Below are positions 17,216-26,651 of a stretch of 64,000 nucleotides of DNA, piece by piece. Each line of letters begins with the position of its first letter. The stretch's first letter is position 1. The stretch lies in assembly GCA_963699535.1 (NCBI GenBank), contig CAVOUJ010000032.1:207192-271191 (forward strand), written 5' to 3'. Source of the stretch: VBDM01 sp963699535 (GTDB lineage: Bacteria > Pseudomonadota > Gammaproteobacteria > Burkholderiales > SG8-39). Both the position numbers and the translations under genes were made by a program. The notes beneath the pieces were generated by a model. The model worked only from the letters and a program-made list of their open reading frames with translations, was not told the DNA's origin and did not search any database.

Positions 17216-18172
17216 ATGCGCGCGCTCGCTATTCCCGTCCTGGTGCTCTCGCTCGCCGCCGCGGCGGCGGCCCAGACCTATCCTTCCCGTCCGGTGAGGA
17301 TCGTGATTCCGCTCTCGCCGGGCGGCACGACCGACGTCCCCGGGCGCATCATCGCCCAGAAGCTTTCCGAGAGCCTCGGGCAGCAGTTCTTCGTCGAGAA
17401 CCGGGCAGGCGCGGGCGGCACGATCGGCTCGGACTTCGTGGCCAAGTCCAAGCCCGACGGCTACACGCTGCTCCTCACCGCGACGCCCTTCGTGATCACG
17501 CCGCACGTGTACAAGAAGATGCCTTACGACGCGCTGGCCGACTTCGCGCCGGTGATCCGCATCGCGACCGGGCCGTACGTCCTGGTCGTGCATCCCTCGC
17601 TCGGGGTGAATTCGGTCAAGGAGTTGATCGCAGCCGCGAAGAAGGAGCCCGGCAAGATCGACTTCGCGAGCTCCGGCAACGGCAGCGCCCAGCACCTGGT
17701 CAGCGAGCTGTTCATGTACATGGCCGGGATCAAGCTCAACCACGTGCCCTACAAGGGCAGCGGGCCGGCGCAGCAGGACCTGATGGCGGGCATCATCAAG
17801 GTGAGCTTCGTCGGCACGCCGATCGCGATTCCGCACATGAAGTCCGGCCGGCTCAAGGCGCTCGGCGTGAGCACCTCGAAGCGCTCGCCCGAGATGCCGG
17901 AGGTGCCGACCGTCGCCGAGGCCGGCGTGCCCGGCTACGAGGCGGTCGTCTGGATCGGCCTGCTCGCCCCGGCCGGGACGCCGCAGGAAATCATCGCCAG
18001 GCTGAACGGCGAGATCGGCAAGCTCGTGCATGCCGACGAAGTCAAGAAGCTCCTCGGCCCGACGGGCATGGAGCCCGACCCGGACACCCCCGAGCAGTTC
18101 GCCGCGTACCTCAAGGCCGACTACGACAAGTGGGGCAAGGTCGTGCGCGACTCGGGTGCAACGGTGAACTAG
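17216..18172 (+). CDS. Bug-family tripartite tricarboxylate receptor (TctC-like)
   Basis: This periplasmic solute-binding protein of 318 residues has a signal peptide RALAIPVLVLSLAAAAAAQT. The family signature follows directly: YPSRPVRIVIPLSPGGTTDV. Other Bug landmarks are FVENRAGAGGTIGSDFVAKS, KPDGYTLLL, HVPYKGSGPAQQDLMAG and the C-terminal WGKVVRDSGA. Bug proteins bind carboxylates or other small organic molecules by a Venus-flytrap fold; many are orphans without TctA/TctB, as here. Overlap with the preceding hydrolase operon suggests the ligand is that hydrolase's substrate or product. First of five such receptors in the window. Confidence 0.93.
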   Translation: MRALAIPVLVLSLAAAAAAQTYPSRPVRIVIPLSPGGTTDVPGRIIAQKLSESLGQQFFVENRAGAGGTIGSDFVAKSKPDGYTLLLTATPFVITPHVYKKMPYDALADFAPVIRIATGPYVLVVHPSLGVNSVKELIAAAKKEPGKIDFASSGNGSAQHLVSELFMYMAGIKLNHVPYKGSGPAQQDLMAGIIKVSFVGTPIAIPHMKSGRLKALGVSTSKRSPEMPEVPTVAEAGVPGYEAVVWIGLLAPAGTPQEIIARLNGEIGKLVHADEVKKLLGPTGMEPDPDTPEQFAAYLKADYDKWGKVVRDSGATVN

Positions 18173-18183
18173 GAAAGCCCGTC

Positions 18184-18203
18184 ATTCCCGCGCAGGCGGG
18201 AAT
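18184..18203. repeat. dRS3-like palindromic repeat
   Basis: The palindrome ATTCCCGCGCAGGCGGGAAT lies between the Bug receptor and MFS genes. It matches the ATTCCC-N8-GGGAAT pattern of the dRS3 repeat described in Neisseria and seen in other betaproteobacteria. It could form a hairpin and attenuate transcription between the two genes. Only one copy is seen in this window. Confidence 0.6.
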
Positions 18204-18222
18204 CCACGCCTGCCTGTAATTC

Positions 18223-19374
18223 GTGCGGGAAATCATCTTCCTCCTGGCGCTCGCGAGCGCCAATTCGGGCATCGCCCTGCGCGCGGTCGAGCCCATGCTG
18301 CCGCAGCTTGCGTCGGATTTCGAGGCGAGCATTTCCACGACCGCTCTGATCATTTCGGCCTATGCCTTCGCGTACGCGGGGGCGCAACTCCTCTACGGAC
18401 CTGTCGGCGACCGCTTCGGCAAGCTGCGGGTTGTCACTTTGAGCTTGATGGGGGCTGCGCTCGGTTCGTTCGGCTGCGCATTGGCTCCGGACCTCGTTTC
18501 TCTTGGCGCGATGCGGCTCGTGACGGCGCTGTTCGCCTCGACGCCCGTCATTCTGGGAATGGCCTATATCGCCGACCGGGTCGCGATCGCGGAGCGCCAG
18601 CCGGTGATCGCTCGCTTCATCATCGGCACGATAACGGGGCAGGCGCTGGGCCCGGCGGCGGGCGGTGCGCTGACAGACCTGATCGGCTGGCGCGGGGCGT
18701 TTGCGGTGATCGGTGCGGTCTTTGCCGCGGTCTCGGCGATACTTCTCCTGCGTACGCGCCCGCAGTGGGACAGCGAAAAGCGCAGCGCTTCCCTTGGAAA
18801 TCCCCTCGCGGTGCACCTTGGACTGCTCGAGTCATCGCGCGTGCGGCATGTCGTGAGCGTAGGTCTCATCGAAACCTTTCTCTTCTTCGGCGCCTTCTCG
18901 TTCCTGGGCGCCTACCTCAAGCTGCGCTTCGACCTGAGCTTGAGCCTGATCGGGGCGATTCTCGCGGGATTCGGTCTCGGTGGCGTGCTCTACGCCGTCG
19001 GCGCACGCCGGCTGCTGCAGACCTTCGGCCAGCGCCGCCTGGTGCTTGCAGGAGGCGTGGCCTGCTTCGCCTTCTATACCCTCGCGATGCTGACGCCGGT
19101 CTGGCAGACGTTCATCGCCTGCACGATGGGACTCGGATTCTCCTTCTACATGCTGCACAACACCCTGCAGACGAAGGCGAGCGAGATGGCCCCCGACAGG
19201 CGCGCCTCGGCGCTTGCCTTGTACTCGTCGGGCTGGGCGATGGGGCAGGCCCTGGGCGTCGCAACGATGGGTCTTGCAGTCGGGCTCGTTGATTATGGGC
19301 CGGCGATCATCGCGTTCGGGGCGGGCTACTTCGCGCTCGGCATCTGGATGAGACGGAACCTCGGCAAGCTCTAG
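18223..19374 (+). CDS. MFS transporter
   Basis: This 383-residue inner-membrane transporter has about 12 hydrophobic helices. The loop 2-3 motif GPVGDRFGKLRVVTLSLMGA lies near residue 60, and an antiporter-like glycine-rich helix GTITGQALGPAAGGALTDLI near residue 130. The late helix LYSSGWAMGQALGVATMGLA is also typical of drug:H+ antiporter or sugar-efflux members. The GTG start is preceded by no strong ribosome site, and an upstream palindrome separates it from the Bug gene. The substrate is not evident. Confidence 0.85.
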   Translation: MREIIFLLALASANSGIALRAVEPMLPQLASDFEASISTTALIISAYAFAYAGAQLLYGPVGDRFGKLRVVTLSLMGAALGSFGCALAPDLVSLGAMRLVTALFASTPVILGMAYIADRVAIAERQPVIARFIIGTITGQALGPAAGGALTDLIGWRGAFAVIGAVFAAVSAILLLRTRPQWDSEKRSASLGNPLAVHLGLLESSRVRHVVSVGLIETFLFFGAFSFLGAYLKLRFDLSLSLIGAILAGFGLGGVLYAVGARRLLQTFGQRRLVLAGGVACFAFYTLAMLTPVWQTFIACTMGLGFSFYMLHNTLQTKASEMAPDRRASALALYSSGWAMGQALGVATMGLAVGLVDYGPAIIAFGAGYFALGIWMRRNLGKL

Positions 19375-19451
19375 GGCGTTTCCCGGCGAGGCTGGCTTCA
19401 TGCCAGTGCGTGGTGCGAGAATCAGCAATCGAAGACTCGAAAGAACGCAAG

Positions 19452-20444
19452 ATGGGAGCGGGTTTGCCCGCATCGACTGCCGCCGCTGGATTCGTCAGAC
19501 CGGGGGAACTGCTCGCCTTGTATTGGGGGGCGAGATTCCTCGTTCCTCTGGGATTGTGCTTCGCGCTTCCCGCCGTTGCGCTGGAGCCGATCCGTATCGC
19601 GAACAACGTCTACTTCGTGCGCGGTGCAACCGAGGTGCCCTCGGCCGCGAACCGCGGCCATACCTCGAACGCCGGCTTCGTCGTCACCCAGGACGGCGTG
19701 GTCGTCTTCGATGCGTTAGGCACGCCGGTGCTCGGCAGGGAGCTGATCGAGGCGATCCGCAAGATCACTCCGGCACCGATCCGTCGCGTCATCGTCAGCC
19801 ATTACCATGCGGACCATTTCTACGGTCTTCCGCCTTTCAAGGATGCGGGCGCCGAGATCTGGGCGCACAGCGCGGCGCGCGTGTACCTCGATTCCGAGGC
19901 CGCGAAGCAGCGCCTCGCCGAGCGGCGCCAGTCGCTCGCGCCCTGGGTTGCCCCGGACATGCGCCTGGTGCCCGCCGACCGCTGGCTCGACGGCGAAGTG
20001 TCATTCAAGCTTGGAGCTCTGACGTTCCGCGTCTTTCCGGTGGGCCCGGCGCACACGCCCGAGGATCTCGCGATGGCGGTCGAGGAGGAGAACCTGCTTT
20101 TCGTCGGCGACCTGATGTTCGCGGGACGCATACCTTTCGTGGGCGACGCCGACAGCAAGGCCTGGATCGCCGCGATCGACCGCATCGTGAAGTTCAGTCC
20201 GAAGATCCTGGTCGGCGGCCACGGCGATGCCTCGCGCGATGCCGCGGCGGACTTGCGCATGACGCGCGACTACCTCGTGTTCCTGAGAGAGAAAATGGGC
20301 GCCGCGGCCGCCGAGCTCGAGGACTTCGACCTCGCCTACAGGCGCACGGACTGGTCGCGCTTTGCGCATCTGCCGGCGTTCGAGGCGGCGAACCGGAGGA
20401 ACGCGTACAACACCTACATTCGGATGCAAGGAGGAGAGAAATGA
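19452..20444 (+). CDS. metallo-beta-lactamase-fold hydrolase, exported
   Basis: This 330-residue protein has an N-terminal signal or anchor (FLVPLGLCFALPAVALEP, about residues 30-47). The MBL fold is shown by the zinc motif SHYHADHFYG (HxHxDH), FPVGPAHTPEDLAM with the third His, LLFVGDLMFAGRIPFVGDAD with the bridging Asp, and GGHGDAS with the last His. The organisation resembles SoxH/quinoprotein-relay zinc hydrolases. The start at 19452 (ATG) is used; a GTG at 19410 lies further upstream. The following gene is a CoA-acylating dehydrogenase. Substrate unknown. Confidence 0.84.
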   Translation: MGAGLPASTAAAGFVRPGELLALYWGARFLVPLGLCFALPAVALEPIRIANNVYFVRGATEVPSAANRGHTSNAGFVVTQDGVVVFDALGTPVLGRELIEAIRKITPAPIRRVIVSHYHADHFYGLPPFKDAGAEIWAHSAARVYLDSEAAKQRLAERRQSLAPWVAPDMRLVPADRWLDGEVSFKLGALTFRVFPVGPAHTPEDLAMAVEEENLLFVGDLMFAGRIPFVGDADSKAWIAAIDRIVKFSPKILVGGHGDASRDAAADLRMTRDYLVFLREKMGAAAAELEDFDLAYRRTDWSRFAHLPAFEAANRRNAYNTYIRMQGGEK

Positions 20445-20452
20445 GCCCCTTG

Positions 20453-20475
20453 AATCCCGCTATAATTTAAGCCCT
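20453..20475 (+). promoter_or_regulatory. possible -10 element upstream of mmsA-like gene
   Basis: A perfect TATAAT hexamer at 20461-20466 lies 37 bp before the ATG at 20503, in a short AT-rich island (GCTATAATTTAAG). No good -35 hexamer is found 16-18 bp upstream, so this is either an activator-dependent promoter or chance. Confidence 0.3.
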
Positions 20476-20502
20476 TTGCCCGCTCGGTCTGGAAAGATTT
20501 CC

Positions 20503-22030
20503 ATGAACACCCGCGACGCCACGCTTGCGAAAGTCCGCGAACTCGCGCATTTCATCGGTGGCAAGCATGTCCAGGGCGAAAGCGGCCGCTTCGGCGACGT
20601 TTTCAATCCCACCAGCGGCGCGCTCGCCGCGCGAGCGCCGCTCGCGTCGAAAGCGGAGGTCGAGCGCGCGATCGCCAACGCCAGGGAGGCATTCGCGGGC
20701 TGGTCGGAGACCTCGCCCGTCACGCGCGCGCGCGTGATGTTCCGCTTCAAGGAGCTGGTCGAGAAGAACATCGACGAGCTGGCTTTCATCGTCGCCTCCG
20801 AGCACGGCAAGGTGCTCTCCGACGCCAAGGGCTCGGTGCAGCGCGGACTGGAGGTGGTCGAGTTCGCCTGCGGCATCCCTCATTTGATGAAGGGCGAGTT
20901 CTCCGACAACGTCGCTACCGGTATCGACCTGTATTCGATCCGCCAGCCGATCGGCGTCTGCGCCGGGATCACGCCGTTCAATTTCCCTGCGATGGTGCCG
21001 ATGTGGATGTTTCCGGTCGCGATCGCCTGCGGCAACACCTTCATCCTCAAGCCTTCCGAGAAGGACCCGTCCTGCGGGTTCCGGCTCGCCGAGCTGATGC
21101 TCGAGGCCGGCGCGCCTCCGGGAGTGCTCAACGTCGTGAACGGCGACAAGGAGGCGGTCGATACGCTGCTCACCGATCCGCGCGTCGCCGCGATCAGCTT
21201 CGTCGGCTCGACGCCGATCGCGAAATACGTGTTCGCCACGGGCTCGGTGAACGGCAAGCGCGTGCAGGCGCTGGGTGGCGCGAAGAACCACATGGTGGTG
21301 ATGCCGGACGCCGACATCGAAGTGGCGGCGGATGCCCTGATGGGCGCGGCCTACGGGTCGGCCGGCGAGCGCTGCATGGCGATTTCGGTCGCGGTGCCGG
21401 TCACCGACCGGACCGCGAACGAGCTCATCGAGGCGATGGCGCCCAAGGTACGGAAACTCAAGATCGGACCTTCGACGGACAAGGCCTCCGAAATGGGGCC
21501 GCTGGTGACGCGCGAGCACCGCGACAAGGTGAAGGGCTACGTCGATCTCGGAGTGAAGGAAGGCGCGAGCCTCGTGGTCGACGGGCGCGGACTTCAAGGT
21601 GGCGGAGCAGCCGAACGGCTTTTTCCTGGGCGGGTCGCTCTTCGACAAGGTCAGGCCCGAGATGCGCATCTACAAGGAGGAGATTTTCGGGCCGGTGCTG
21701 TCGGTCGTGCGCGCGAAGAATTTCGAGGAAGCGCTCGCGCTGCCTTCCGACCATGAATACGGCAACGGAGTGGCGATCTTCACGCGCAACGGCGACGTCG
21801 CGCGCAATTTCACGCACAAGGTCAATTGCGGCATGGTGGGCATCAACGTGCCGATTCCGGTGCCGCTCTCCTTCCACAGCTTCGGCGGCTGGAAGAGCTC
21901 GATATTCGGCGACATGAACCAGCACGGACCGGAGGGCGTGCGCTTCTACACCCGCATCAAGACGGTGACCGCGCGCTGGCGCGAGGGCGTGAAGCCCGCG
22001 CCGAATTTCGGCATGCCGTTGATGAAATAG
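20503..22030 (+). CDS. mmsA: CoA-acylating methylmalonate-semialdehyde dehydrogenase (single frameshift)
   Basis: This CoA-dependent aldehyde dehydrogenase oxidises methylmalonate or malonate semialdehyde to propionyl- or acetyl-CoA. Seen: GVCAGITPFNFPAMVPMWMF, ILKPSEKDPS, GGAKNHMVVMPDAD (Asn in place of the usual general-base Glu, as in MmsA) and GSAGERCMAISVAV with the catalytic Cys. The frame breaks at 21589-21590: one extra G in CGC GGA CTT. Deleting it restores VVDGRDFKVAEQPNGFFLGG and the C-terminal part to 22030, giving about 508 residues. I interpret this as a base error because both halves are fully conserved. Role: valine, thymine or inositol breakdown, or a lower step of the adjacent catabolic cluster. 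Confidence 0.88.
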
Positions 22031-22053
22031 AGGCGTCAAGGGCGGCGCCGGCG

Positions 22054-22980
22054 ATGGTCAATCTCCACGACATCCGCTACCTGCGAATCGGCACGCCCAA
22101 TCTCGAGTCCGCGGTCGAGTTCGCCACGAAGATCGTCGGCCTGCAGCTCGTCGGCCGCGAGGGCAGGGCGGCGTACTTGCGCAGCGACAAGGTCTCGGTG
22201 CGCGGCGATACGCGCGACCACACGCTGGTGTACTTCGAAGGCGATCCCAGCGACCACGTCATCGGATTCGACCTCAGGAGCCGGGACGACTTCGACCGGG
22301 CGGGCGCCGAGATCGAGAAAGCCGGCCATCCGGTGCGCTACGGCACGAAGGAAGAGTGCGAGCTGCGCCGCGTCCAGCAGTTCCTCGCCTTCAAGGACCC
22401 GACCGGAAACAAGATCGAGATCGTGGTGCGGCCGTTCCACAGCGGCGTGCGCTATTTCCCGGCGCGCGACGCCGGAATCACGCATTTCAGCCACATCGGG
22501 CTGCGCACTTCCGACGCGCCGCGCGACGAAGCCTTCTGGACGCGGCTCCTGAACGCCCGCGTCTCGGACTGGATCGGCGACGCGCCGCTCCTGCGCGTGA
22601 ACACCATCCACCACACCCTCGCGCTCTTTCCCTCGCCGCACCCGGGCGTGCAGCACATCAACCATCAGGTCGAGGACTTCGACGACGTGATGCGCTCGTA
22701 TTATTTCCTGCGGGAGAAGGGCGTCCGGATCGTGTTCGGCCCCGGCCGCCATCCCTCCTCCTCGGCGTGTTTTCTCTACTTCGAAGGACCCGACCGGATG
22801 GTCTACGAGTACTCGGTGGGGGTGAAGCACATCCTGCCCGAGGAAGAGGCGAGCTACCGCCCTCGGCAGTTTCCGTTCGCGCCCGAGTCGTTCTGCATGT
22901 GGGGCTCGCGGCCGGACATCCCGGAGTTTCGCGCGGAAGAAGACGGCAAGAAAAAGACGCCTCTGAAAACGGTGGCGTGA
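22054..22980 (+). CDS. VOC family extradiol-dioxygenase-like protein
   Basis: This 308-residue protein has two VOC domains, the size of type I extradiol ring-cleavage dioxygenases. Domain 1 starts DIRYLRIGTPNLESAVEFAT; domain 2 starts AGITHFSHIGLRTSDAPRDE with a candidate first metal His. Further candidates are QHINHQVEDFDDVM (second His) and FEGPDRMVYEYSVGVKHI (Glu ligand). The 2-His-1-Glu set is therefore plausible. The substrate could be a catechol or a non-aromatic diketone. It follows mmsA by 23 bp and precedes an FMN reductase and an FAH-family hydrolase, a meta-cleavage-like order. Confidence 0.82.
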   Translation: MVNLHDIRYLRIGTPNLESAVEFATKIVGLQLVGREGRAAYLRSDKVSVRGDTRDHTLVYFEGDPSDHVIGFDLRSRDDFDRAGAEIEKAGHPVRYGTKEECELRRVQQFLAFKDPTGNKIEIVVRPFHSGVRYFPARDAGITHFSHIGLRTSDAPRDEAFWTRLLNARVSDWIGDAPLLRVNTIHHTLALFPSPHPGVQHINHQVEDFDDVMRSYYFLREKGVRIVFGPGRHPSSSACFLYFEGPDRMVYEYSVGVKHILPEEEASYRPRQFPFAPESFCMWGSRPDIPEFRAEEDGKKKTPLKTVA

Positions 22981-23031
22981 CCTGGGAGCCGCGCCATCCG
23001 GCTCGATCCCCAATCAACCCAGAGAGAAGAC

Positions 23032-23601
23032 GTGAACGCACAAGCAAGCTTTCAGGTGCTCGGCATCTGCGGAAGTCTCAGGCAGAAGTCCTTCAACATG
23101 GCCGCGCTCAAGGCAGCGGGCGAGCTCATGCCCGCGGGCCTCAAGCTCCGCATCACGAGCATCGCCGACCTTCCCATGTACAACTTCGACGTGCAGGAGA
23201 AGGGTTTCCCTCAAGCGGCGACCCGGCTGCGCGACGAGATCCTCGCTGCGGATGCGCTGCTGTTTGCGTGTCCCGAGAACAACTGGACGGTCGCGGCCTG
23301 CCTCAAGAACGCGATCGACTGGATGTCGCGCTTCCAGCCGCAGCCGTTTCAAAACAAGCCGGCCGCAGTGTTCAGCGCCACTGGAGGACCGGTCGGCGGC
23401 GCGAGGGCTCAGTACGATCTGCGCCGCATTCTGTCGGGGCTGGGGGTCGTGTGGCTCGCCAGGCCCGAGGTGTTCATCGGCATGGCGGCGAGCAAGTTCA
23501 CGGACGGCAAGCTCACCGACGAAACGACGCGAAAGTTCCTCACCGACCAGATGGTCGCGTTCGAGGACTGGATCAAGCGCATGAAGCGGGCCTTTGCCTG
23601 A
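23032..23601 (+). CDS. NADPH-dependent FMN reductase family protein
   Basis: This 189-residue flavodoxin-like reductase has the family opening VLGICGSLRQKSFNMAALKA, where GSLR-S-N binds the FMN phosphate. Also visible are LLFACPENNWTVAACLKNAI, the usual PEYN region altered to PENN, and AVFSATGGPVGGARAQ. It likely reduces FMN or quinones with NAD(P)H and may supply reduced flavin or protect against quinones formed in the aromatic pathway. It sits 12 bp upstream of the FAH-family gene with gagaagg between. Confidence 0.87.
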   Translation: MNAQASFQVLGICGSLRQKSFNMAALKAAGELMPAGLKLRITSIADLPMYNFDVQEKGFPQAATRLRDEILAADALLFACPENNWTVAACLKNAIDWMSRFQPQPFQNKPAAVFSATGGPVGGARAQYDLRRILSGLGVVWLARPEVFIGMAASKFTDGKLTDETTRKFLTDQMVAFEDWIKRMKRAFA

Positions 23602-23613
23602 GAAGGACGATCA

Positions 23614-24543
23614 ATGAGCTATAGATTGCTGACCTACCAGTCGGACCGCGAGGCGCGCGCCGGAATTCTCGTCGAAGATACGATCTACGACGCAGCCCGC
23701 TCGAGCGGGCAGTCGGCGTGGTCCTCGGTGCTGGCCGCGCTGCAGCAGTGGCCGAAGGCGAACCGCGCTTTCGCCGCTGCAGCCAAGCGCATCGCTTCGG
23801 GCAAGAGCAAGGCGAAGGGAGTACCTCTGAAGCGCGCGAAACTGCTCGCGCCGGTTCTGTACCCGGGCAGCATCTTCTGCGCCGGAGCGAACTACACCGA
23901 CCACATGGCCGAGATGGCGCGGGCTCAAGGCAAGGAGCCGGGCCCGACGATGAAGGACCTGGGCGAGCAGCCCTGGCACTTCGTCAAGACCTCGAGATCG
24001 GTCGTCGGGCCGGACGCGAGCGTGAAGCTCCCGGCGTATTCGCAGAAGGTCGATTGGGAAGTCGAGCTGGCGGCGGTGATCGGGAGAACGGCGAAGGACG
24101 TTCCGGTGGAAAAGGCGCTCGCCTGCGTCGCCGGCTATACCATCGCCAACGATCTTTCGGCGCGCGACGCGATGAAGCGCGACAAGAACCCGCCGGGCTC
24201 GCCCTTTCATTACGACTGGGTCAGCCAGAAATGCTTCGACGGTTCCTGCCCGCTCGGGCCCTGGATCGTCCCGGCGGGCGACCTGCGCGATCCCCACGAT
24301 CTCGGCATCAAGCTCTGGGTGAACGGCGAGCTGATGCAGGATTCGCGCACCAGCAAATTGATCTTCGACACCGCCGAGCAGATCGCGATGCTGTCATCAC
24401 GCGTGACCCTCAGGCCGGGCGACCTGATCCTCACCGGAACGCCGGCGGGGGTCGGCATGGGAAGAGGGCGGTTTCTCAGGGCCGGCGACACGGTCAGGCT
24501 GTGGATCGAGGAAATCGGCGAATTCAGCCACACGCTCGCCTGA
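23614..24543 (+). CDS. fumarylacetoacetate hydrolase (FAH) family protein
   Basis: This 309-residue enzyme has the FAH fold, which hydrolyses or decarboxylates beta-diketo acids with Mg2+. Metal-site acids appear in VDWEVELAAVIGRTAKDV (ExE), preceded by GANYTDHMAEMARAQGKEP with the catalytic His. The segment YTIANDLSARDAMKRDK carries the Asp ligand, and LTGTPAGVGMGRGRFLRAGD is the conserved late loop. The family includes FAH, 2-oxopent-4-enoate hydratase-like and OHED decarboxylases. In the order VOC, FMN reductase, FAH, CMD, it most likely acts on the ring-cleavage product. Confidence 0.9.
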   Translation: MSYRLLTYQSDREARAGILVEDTIYDAARSSGQSAWSSVLAALQQWPKANRAFAAAAKRIASGKSKAKGVPLKRAKLLAPVLYPGSIFCAGANYTDHMAEMARAQGKEPGPTMKDLGEQPWHFVKTSRSVVGPDASVKLPAYSQKVDWEVELAAVIGRTAKDVPVEKALACVAGYTIANDLSARDAMKRDKNPPGSPFHYDWVSQKCFDGSCPLGPWIVPAGDLRDPHDLGIKLWVNGELMQDSRTSKLIFDTAEQIAMLSSRVTLRPGDLILTGTPAGVGMGRGRFLRAGDTVRLWIEEIGEFSHTLA

Positions 24544-24579
24544 GACAGTCGGGCGCAACCCACCGGAAAGGAAACGCAG

Positions 24580-24969
24580 ATGTTGAAGGAACTATGGGAC
24601 AAGGGACTTGCCGTGCGCAAGGAAGTGCTCGGCGCCGAGTACGTCGAGCGCAACTTGAAGTCCGCGGACGATTTCACCATGCCGATGCAGGAACTCGTCA
24701 CGCAATCCTGCTGGGGCTGGCTGTGGGCGCGCCCGCAGCTGCCGCGCAAGATGCGCAGCCTCATCAATCTGGCCCTGCTGTCGGCGCTCAACCGGCCGCA
24801 CGAGTTCAAGACGCACGTCAGAGGCGCCCTCACCAACGGCTGCACCCGCGAGGAGATCCGCGAGGTCCTGCTTCAGGTGGCGGTGTATTGCGGAATGCCG
24901 GCGGGCGTCGAAGCCTTCAGGCTTGCGCGCGAGGCGATGGCCGAGCACGAGGGCGTGAAGCGCGCCTAG
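24580..24969 (+). CDS. carboxymuconolactone decarboxylase family protein
   Basis: This 129-residue protein resembles 4-carboxymuconolactone decarboxylase (PcaC) in length and sequence. It has NLALLSALNRPHEFKTHVRG with the conserved His and GCTREEIREVLLQVAVYCGM, which carries the Glu and Cys region. AhpD-type CxxC is absent, so a peroxidase role is unlikely. It could decarboxylate a lactone in the neighbouring pathway; a strict PcaC role is unproven because other pca genes are missing. It overlaps the 3' end of the convergent BamE-like gene by 4 bp. Confidence 0.88.
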   Translation: MLKELWDKGLAVRKEVLGAEYVERNLKSADDFTMPMQELVTQSCWGWLWARPQLPRKMRSLINLALLSALNRPHEFKTHVRGALTNGCTREEIREVLLQVAVYCGMPAGVEAFRLAREAMAEHEGVKRA

Positions 24970-25460
24970 CGGCCGCGGCTGTCGTCGTCGTTTCGGTCTT
25001 CGTCGAGGGTCAGCGTGCTTCGCAGGTTGCCGGTGGTGCGGTCAAAGAGAGCGTGGAATCGCCTGTAGCGGAAGTTGAATTCCTGGATCCGCCAGGTCCA
25101 CACCTCTTCGTCGCGCGCCGGGAAGAAGTCGATTTCCCTCGGCTTGCCGATCATCCGGCGCACTTCTTCGCGCGACATTCCCGGTTGCACCTTGTCGAGG
25201 TATTCCAGGCTCAGCACCTGGCGGACTTCGCGCACGGTCTGATCGGGCCCGAGCGTGATCATGTAGGTCTGCACGCCGACGGGACCGAGCGGATACTCCC
25301 AGGCCTCCGATCCGTCCGGGTTTTTCCAGATGGCCTCGGGTGCGCCAAATTTCGCCCGAACCTCGGGCGCTGGAGTGCCCGGACTTATACTCGGAAAATT
25401 CACGCAGGCCGCAGCGAGCGCGAGGACCACGGCGAGGGCATAGGTTCGACAGCGAAGCAT
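24966..25460 (-). CDS. BamE/SmpA-like outer-membrane lipoprotein
   Basis: This 164-residue lipoprotein has the signal RTYALAVVLALAAACVNFPS with lipobox LAAAC, so it should be anchored in the outer membrane. It contains two BamE-like helix-turn units: PGTPAPEVRAKFGAPEAIWK and KVQPGMSREEVRRMIGKPRE, followed by the beta-rich VWTWRIQEFNFRYRRFHALF. The duplicated SmpA/OmlA motif suggests a divergent BamE paralogue rather than the essential BamE. It is convergent with the CMD gene. Confidence 0.82.
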   Translation of the reverse strand: MLRCRTYALAVVLALAAACVNFPSISPGTPAPEVRAKFGAPEAIWKNPDGSEAWEYPLGPVGVQTYMITLGPDQTVREVRQVLSLEYLDKVQPGMSREEVRRMIGKPREIDFFPARDEEVWTWRIQEFNFRYRRFHALFDRTTGNLRSTLTLDEDRNDDDSRGR

Positions 25461-25534
25461 TCGCCTGATATTAGACCAGGAAACGCGGTACGATCCGGTA
25501 AGACGTAAACGCGGGAGTCTTTCCCGGTATTCCC

Positions 25535-26617
25535 ATGCAACGCAGGATCCCTTGTGTGCTGATGCGGGGCGGAACCTCGCGGGGGCCCTACTTCCTCGCC
25601 TCCGACCTCCCGGCCGATCCGGAGCGCCGCGACGCGGTCCTTCTCAAGGTCATGGGCTCGCCTCACGCGCTGCAGGTGGACGGAATCGGCGGTTCGAACA
25701 CGCTCACGAGCAAGGTCGCGATCGTCAGCCGCTCCGCGCGCGAGGGCGCCGATGTCGATTATCTCTTCGCGCAGGTGTCGGTGACCGAGGCATTCGTCGA
25801 TACCAAGCCCAACTGCGGCAACATGCTTGCCGGGGTGGGCCCGTTCGCGATCGAAGCCGGGCTGGTTCGGGCGGGAGATCCGACGACGACGCTCAGAATT
25901 TTCAACGTGAACACCCAGACTCTCGTCGAATCCATCGTTCAGACTCCCGGTGGCGAAGTCGAGTACTCGGGCGACACGCGCATCGACGGCGTGGCGGATC
26001 CGGCCGCGCCGATCAAGCTGACATTCCTCGATGCGCCCGGAGCGGTGACAGGGAAGCTCCTGCCCACGGGAAACCTGCTCGACCGGATCGACGGCGTCGA
26101 GGCGACCTGCATCGACATGGCGATGCCGGTGGTGATCATGGCGGCGGAGGCGATGGGGAAAACCGGGCAGGAGAGCCCGCAGGAGCTGGACGCCGACCGG
26201 GCGCTGATGCAGCGAATCGAGTCGATCCGCCTGGAGGCGGGGAAGCGCATGGGGATGGGCGACGTTTCGCGCCTCGTGGTTCCCAAGCCGGTCCTGGTAT
26301 CGAAACCGATGCGGGGCGGGGCGATCGCCTCGCGTTATTTCACTCCCCACGCCTGCCACCGCACACACGCGGTGACGGGCGCGCTTGCACTGGGCACGGC
26401 TGCGGTGCTGCCCGGCACGGTGGCGAACCGCTACATCGAGCCGCGCGGTTTTTCGGGCGGGGTGCTCGGAGTCGAGCATCCCTCGGGGCGAATCGACGTG
26501 GATCTCGTCACCGACTGCTCGGGCGCTCAGCCTGTGGTCGAGCGCGCGTCCTTCGTGCGCACGGCGCGGCGCATTTTCGAAGGGCACGTCTACGTGTCCG
26601 CAGCCCTGTTCGACTGA
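25535..26617 (+). CDS. PrpF-family isomerase, 4-oxalomesaconate tautomerase-like
   Basis: This 360-residue protein belongs to the PrpF/GalD family (diaminopimelate-epimerase-like fold). Family markers are RIPCVLMRGGTSRGPYFLAS, QVDGIGGSNTLTSKVAIVS, TKPNCGNMLAGVGPFAIEAG (active-site Cys region) and HACHRTHAVTGALALGTAAV. GalD converts oxalomesaconate keto to enol in gallate/protocatechuate 4,5-cleavage; PrpF acts in the methylcitrate cycle. With no prpC/acnD beside it and aromatic genes around, the GalD-like role is favoured. Start ATG 25535. Confidence 0.87.
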   Translation: MQRRIPCVLMRGGTSRGPYFLASDLPADPERRDAVLLKVMGSPHALQVDGIGGSNTLTSKVAIVSRSAREGADVDYLFAQVSVTEAFVDTKPNCGNMLAGVGPFAIEAGLVRAGDPTTTLRIFNVNTQTLVESIVQTPGGEVEYSGDTRIDGVADPAAPIKLTFLDAPGAVTGKLLPTGNLLDRIDGVEATCIDMAMPVVIMAAEAMGKTGQESPQELDADRALMQRIESIRLEAGKRMGMGDVSRLVVPKPVLVSKPMRGGAIASRYFTPHACHRTHAVTGALALGTAAVLPGTVANRYIEPRGFSGGVLGVEHPSGRIDVDLVTDCSGAQPVVERASFVRTARRIFEGHVYVSAALFD

Positions 26618-26651
26618 GCCGGCGCTGCGCATTCATCGAGGAGGAGGACTC

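Noticed and set aside
24580..24969. AhpD-type alkylhydroperoxidase for the CMD gene
   Set aside because: The CxxC motif of AhpD is missing and the length and conserved His fit CMD.
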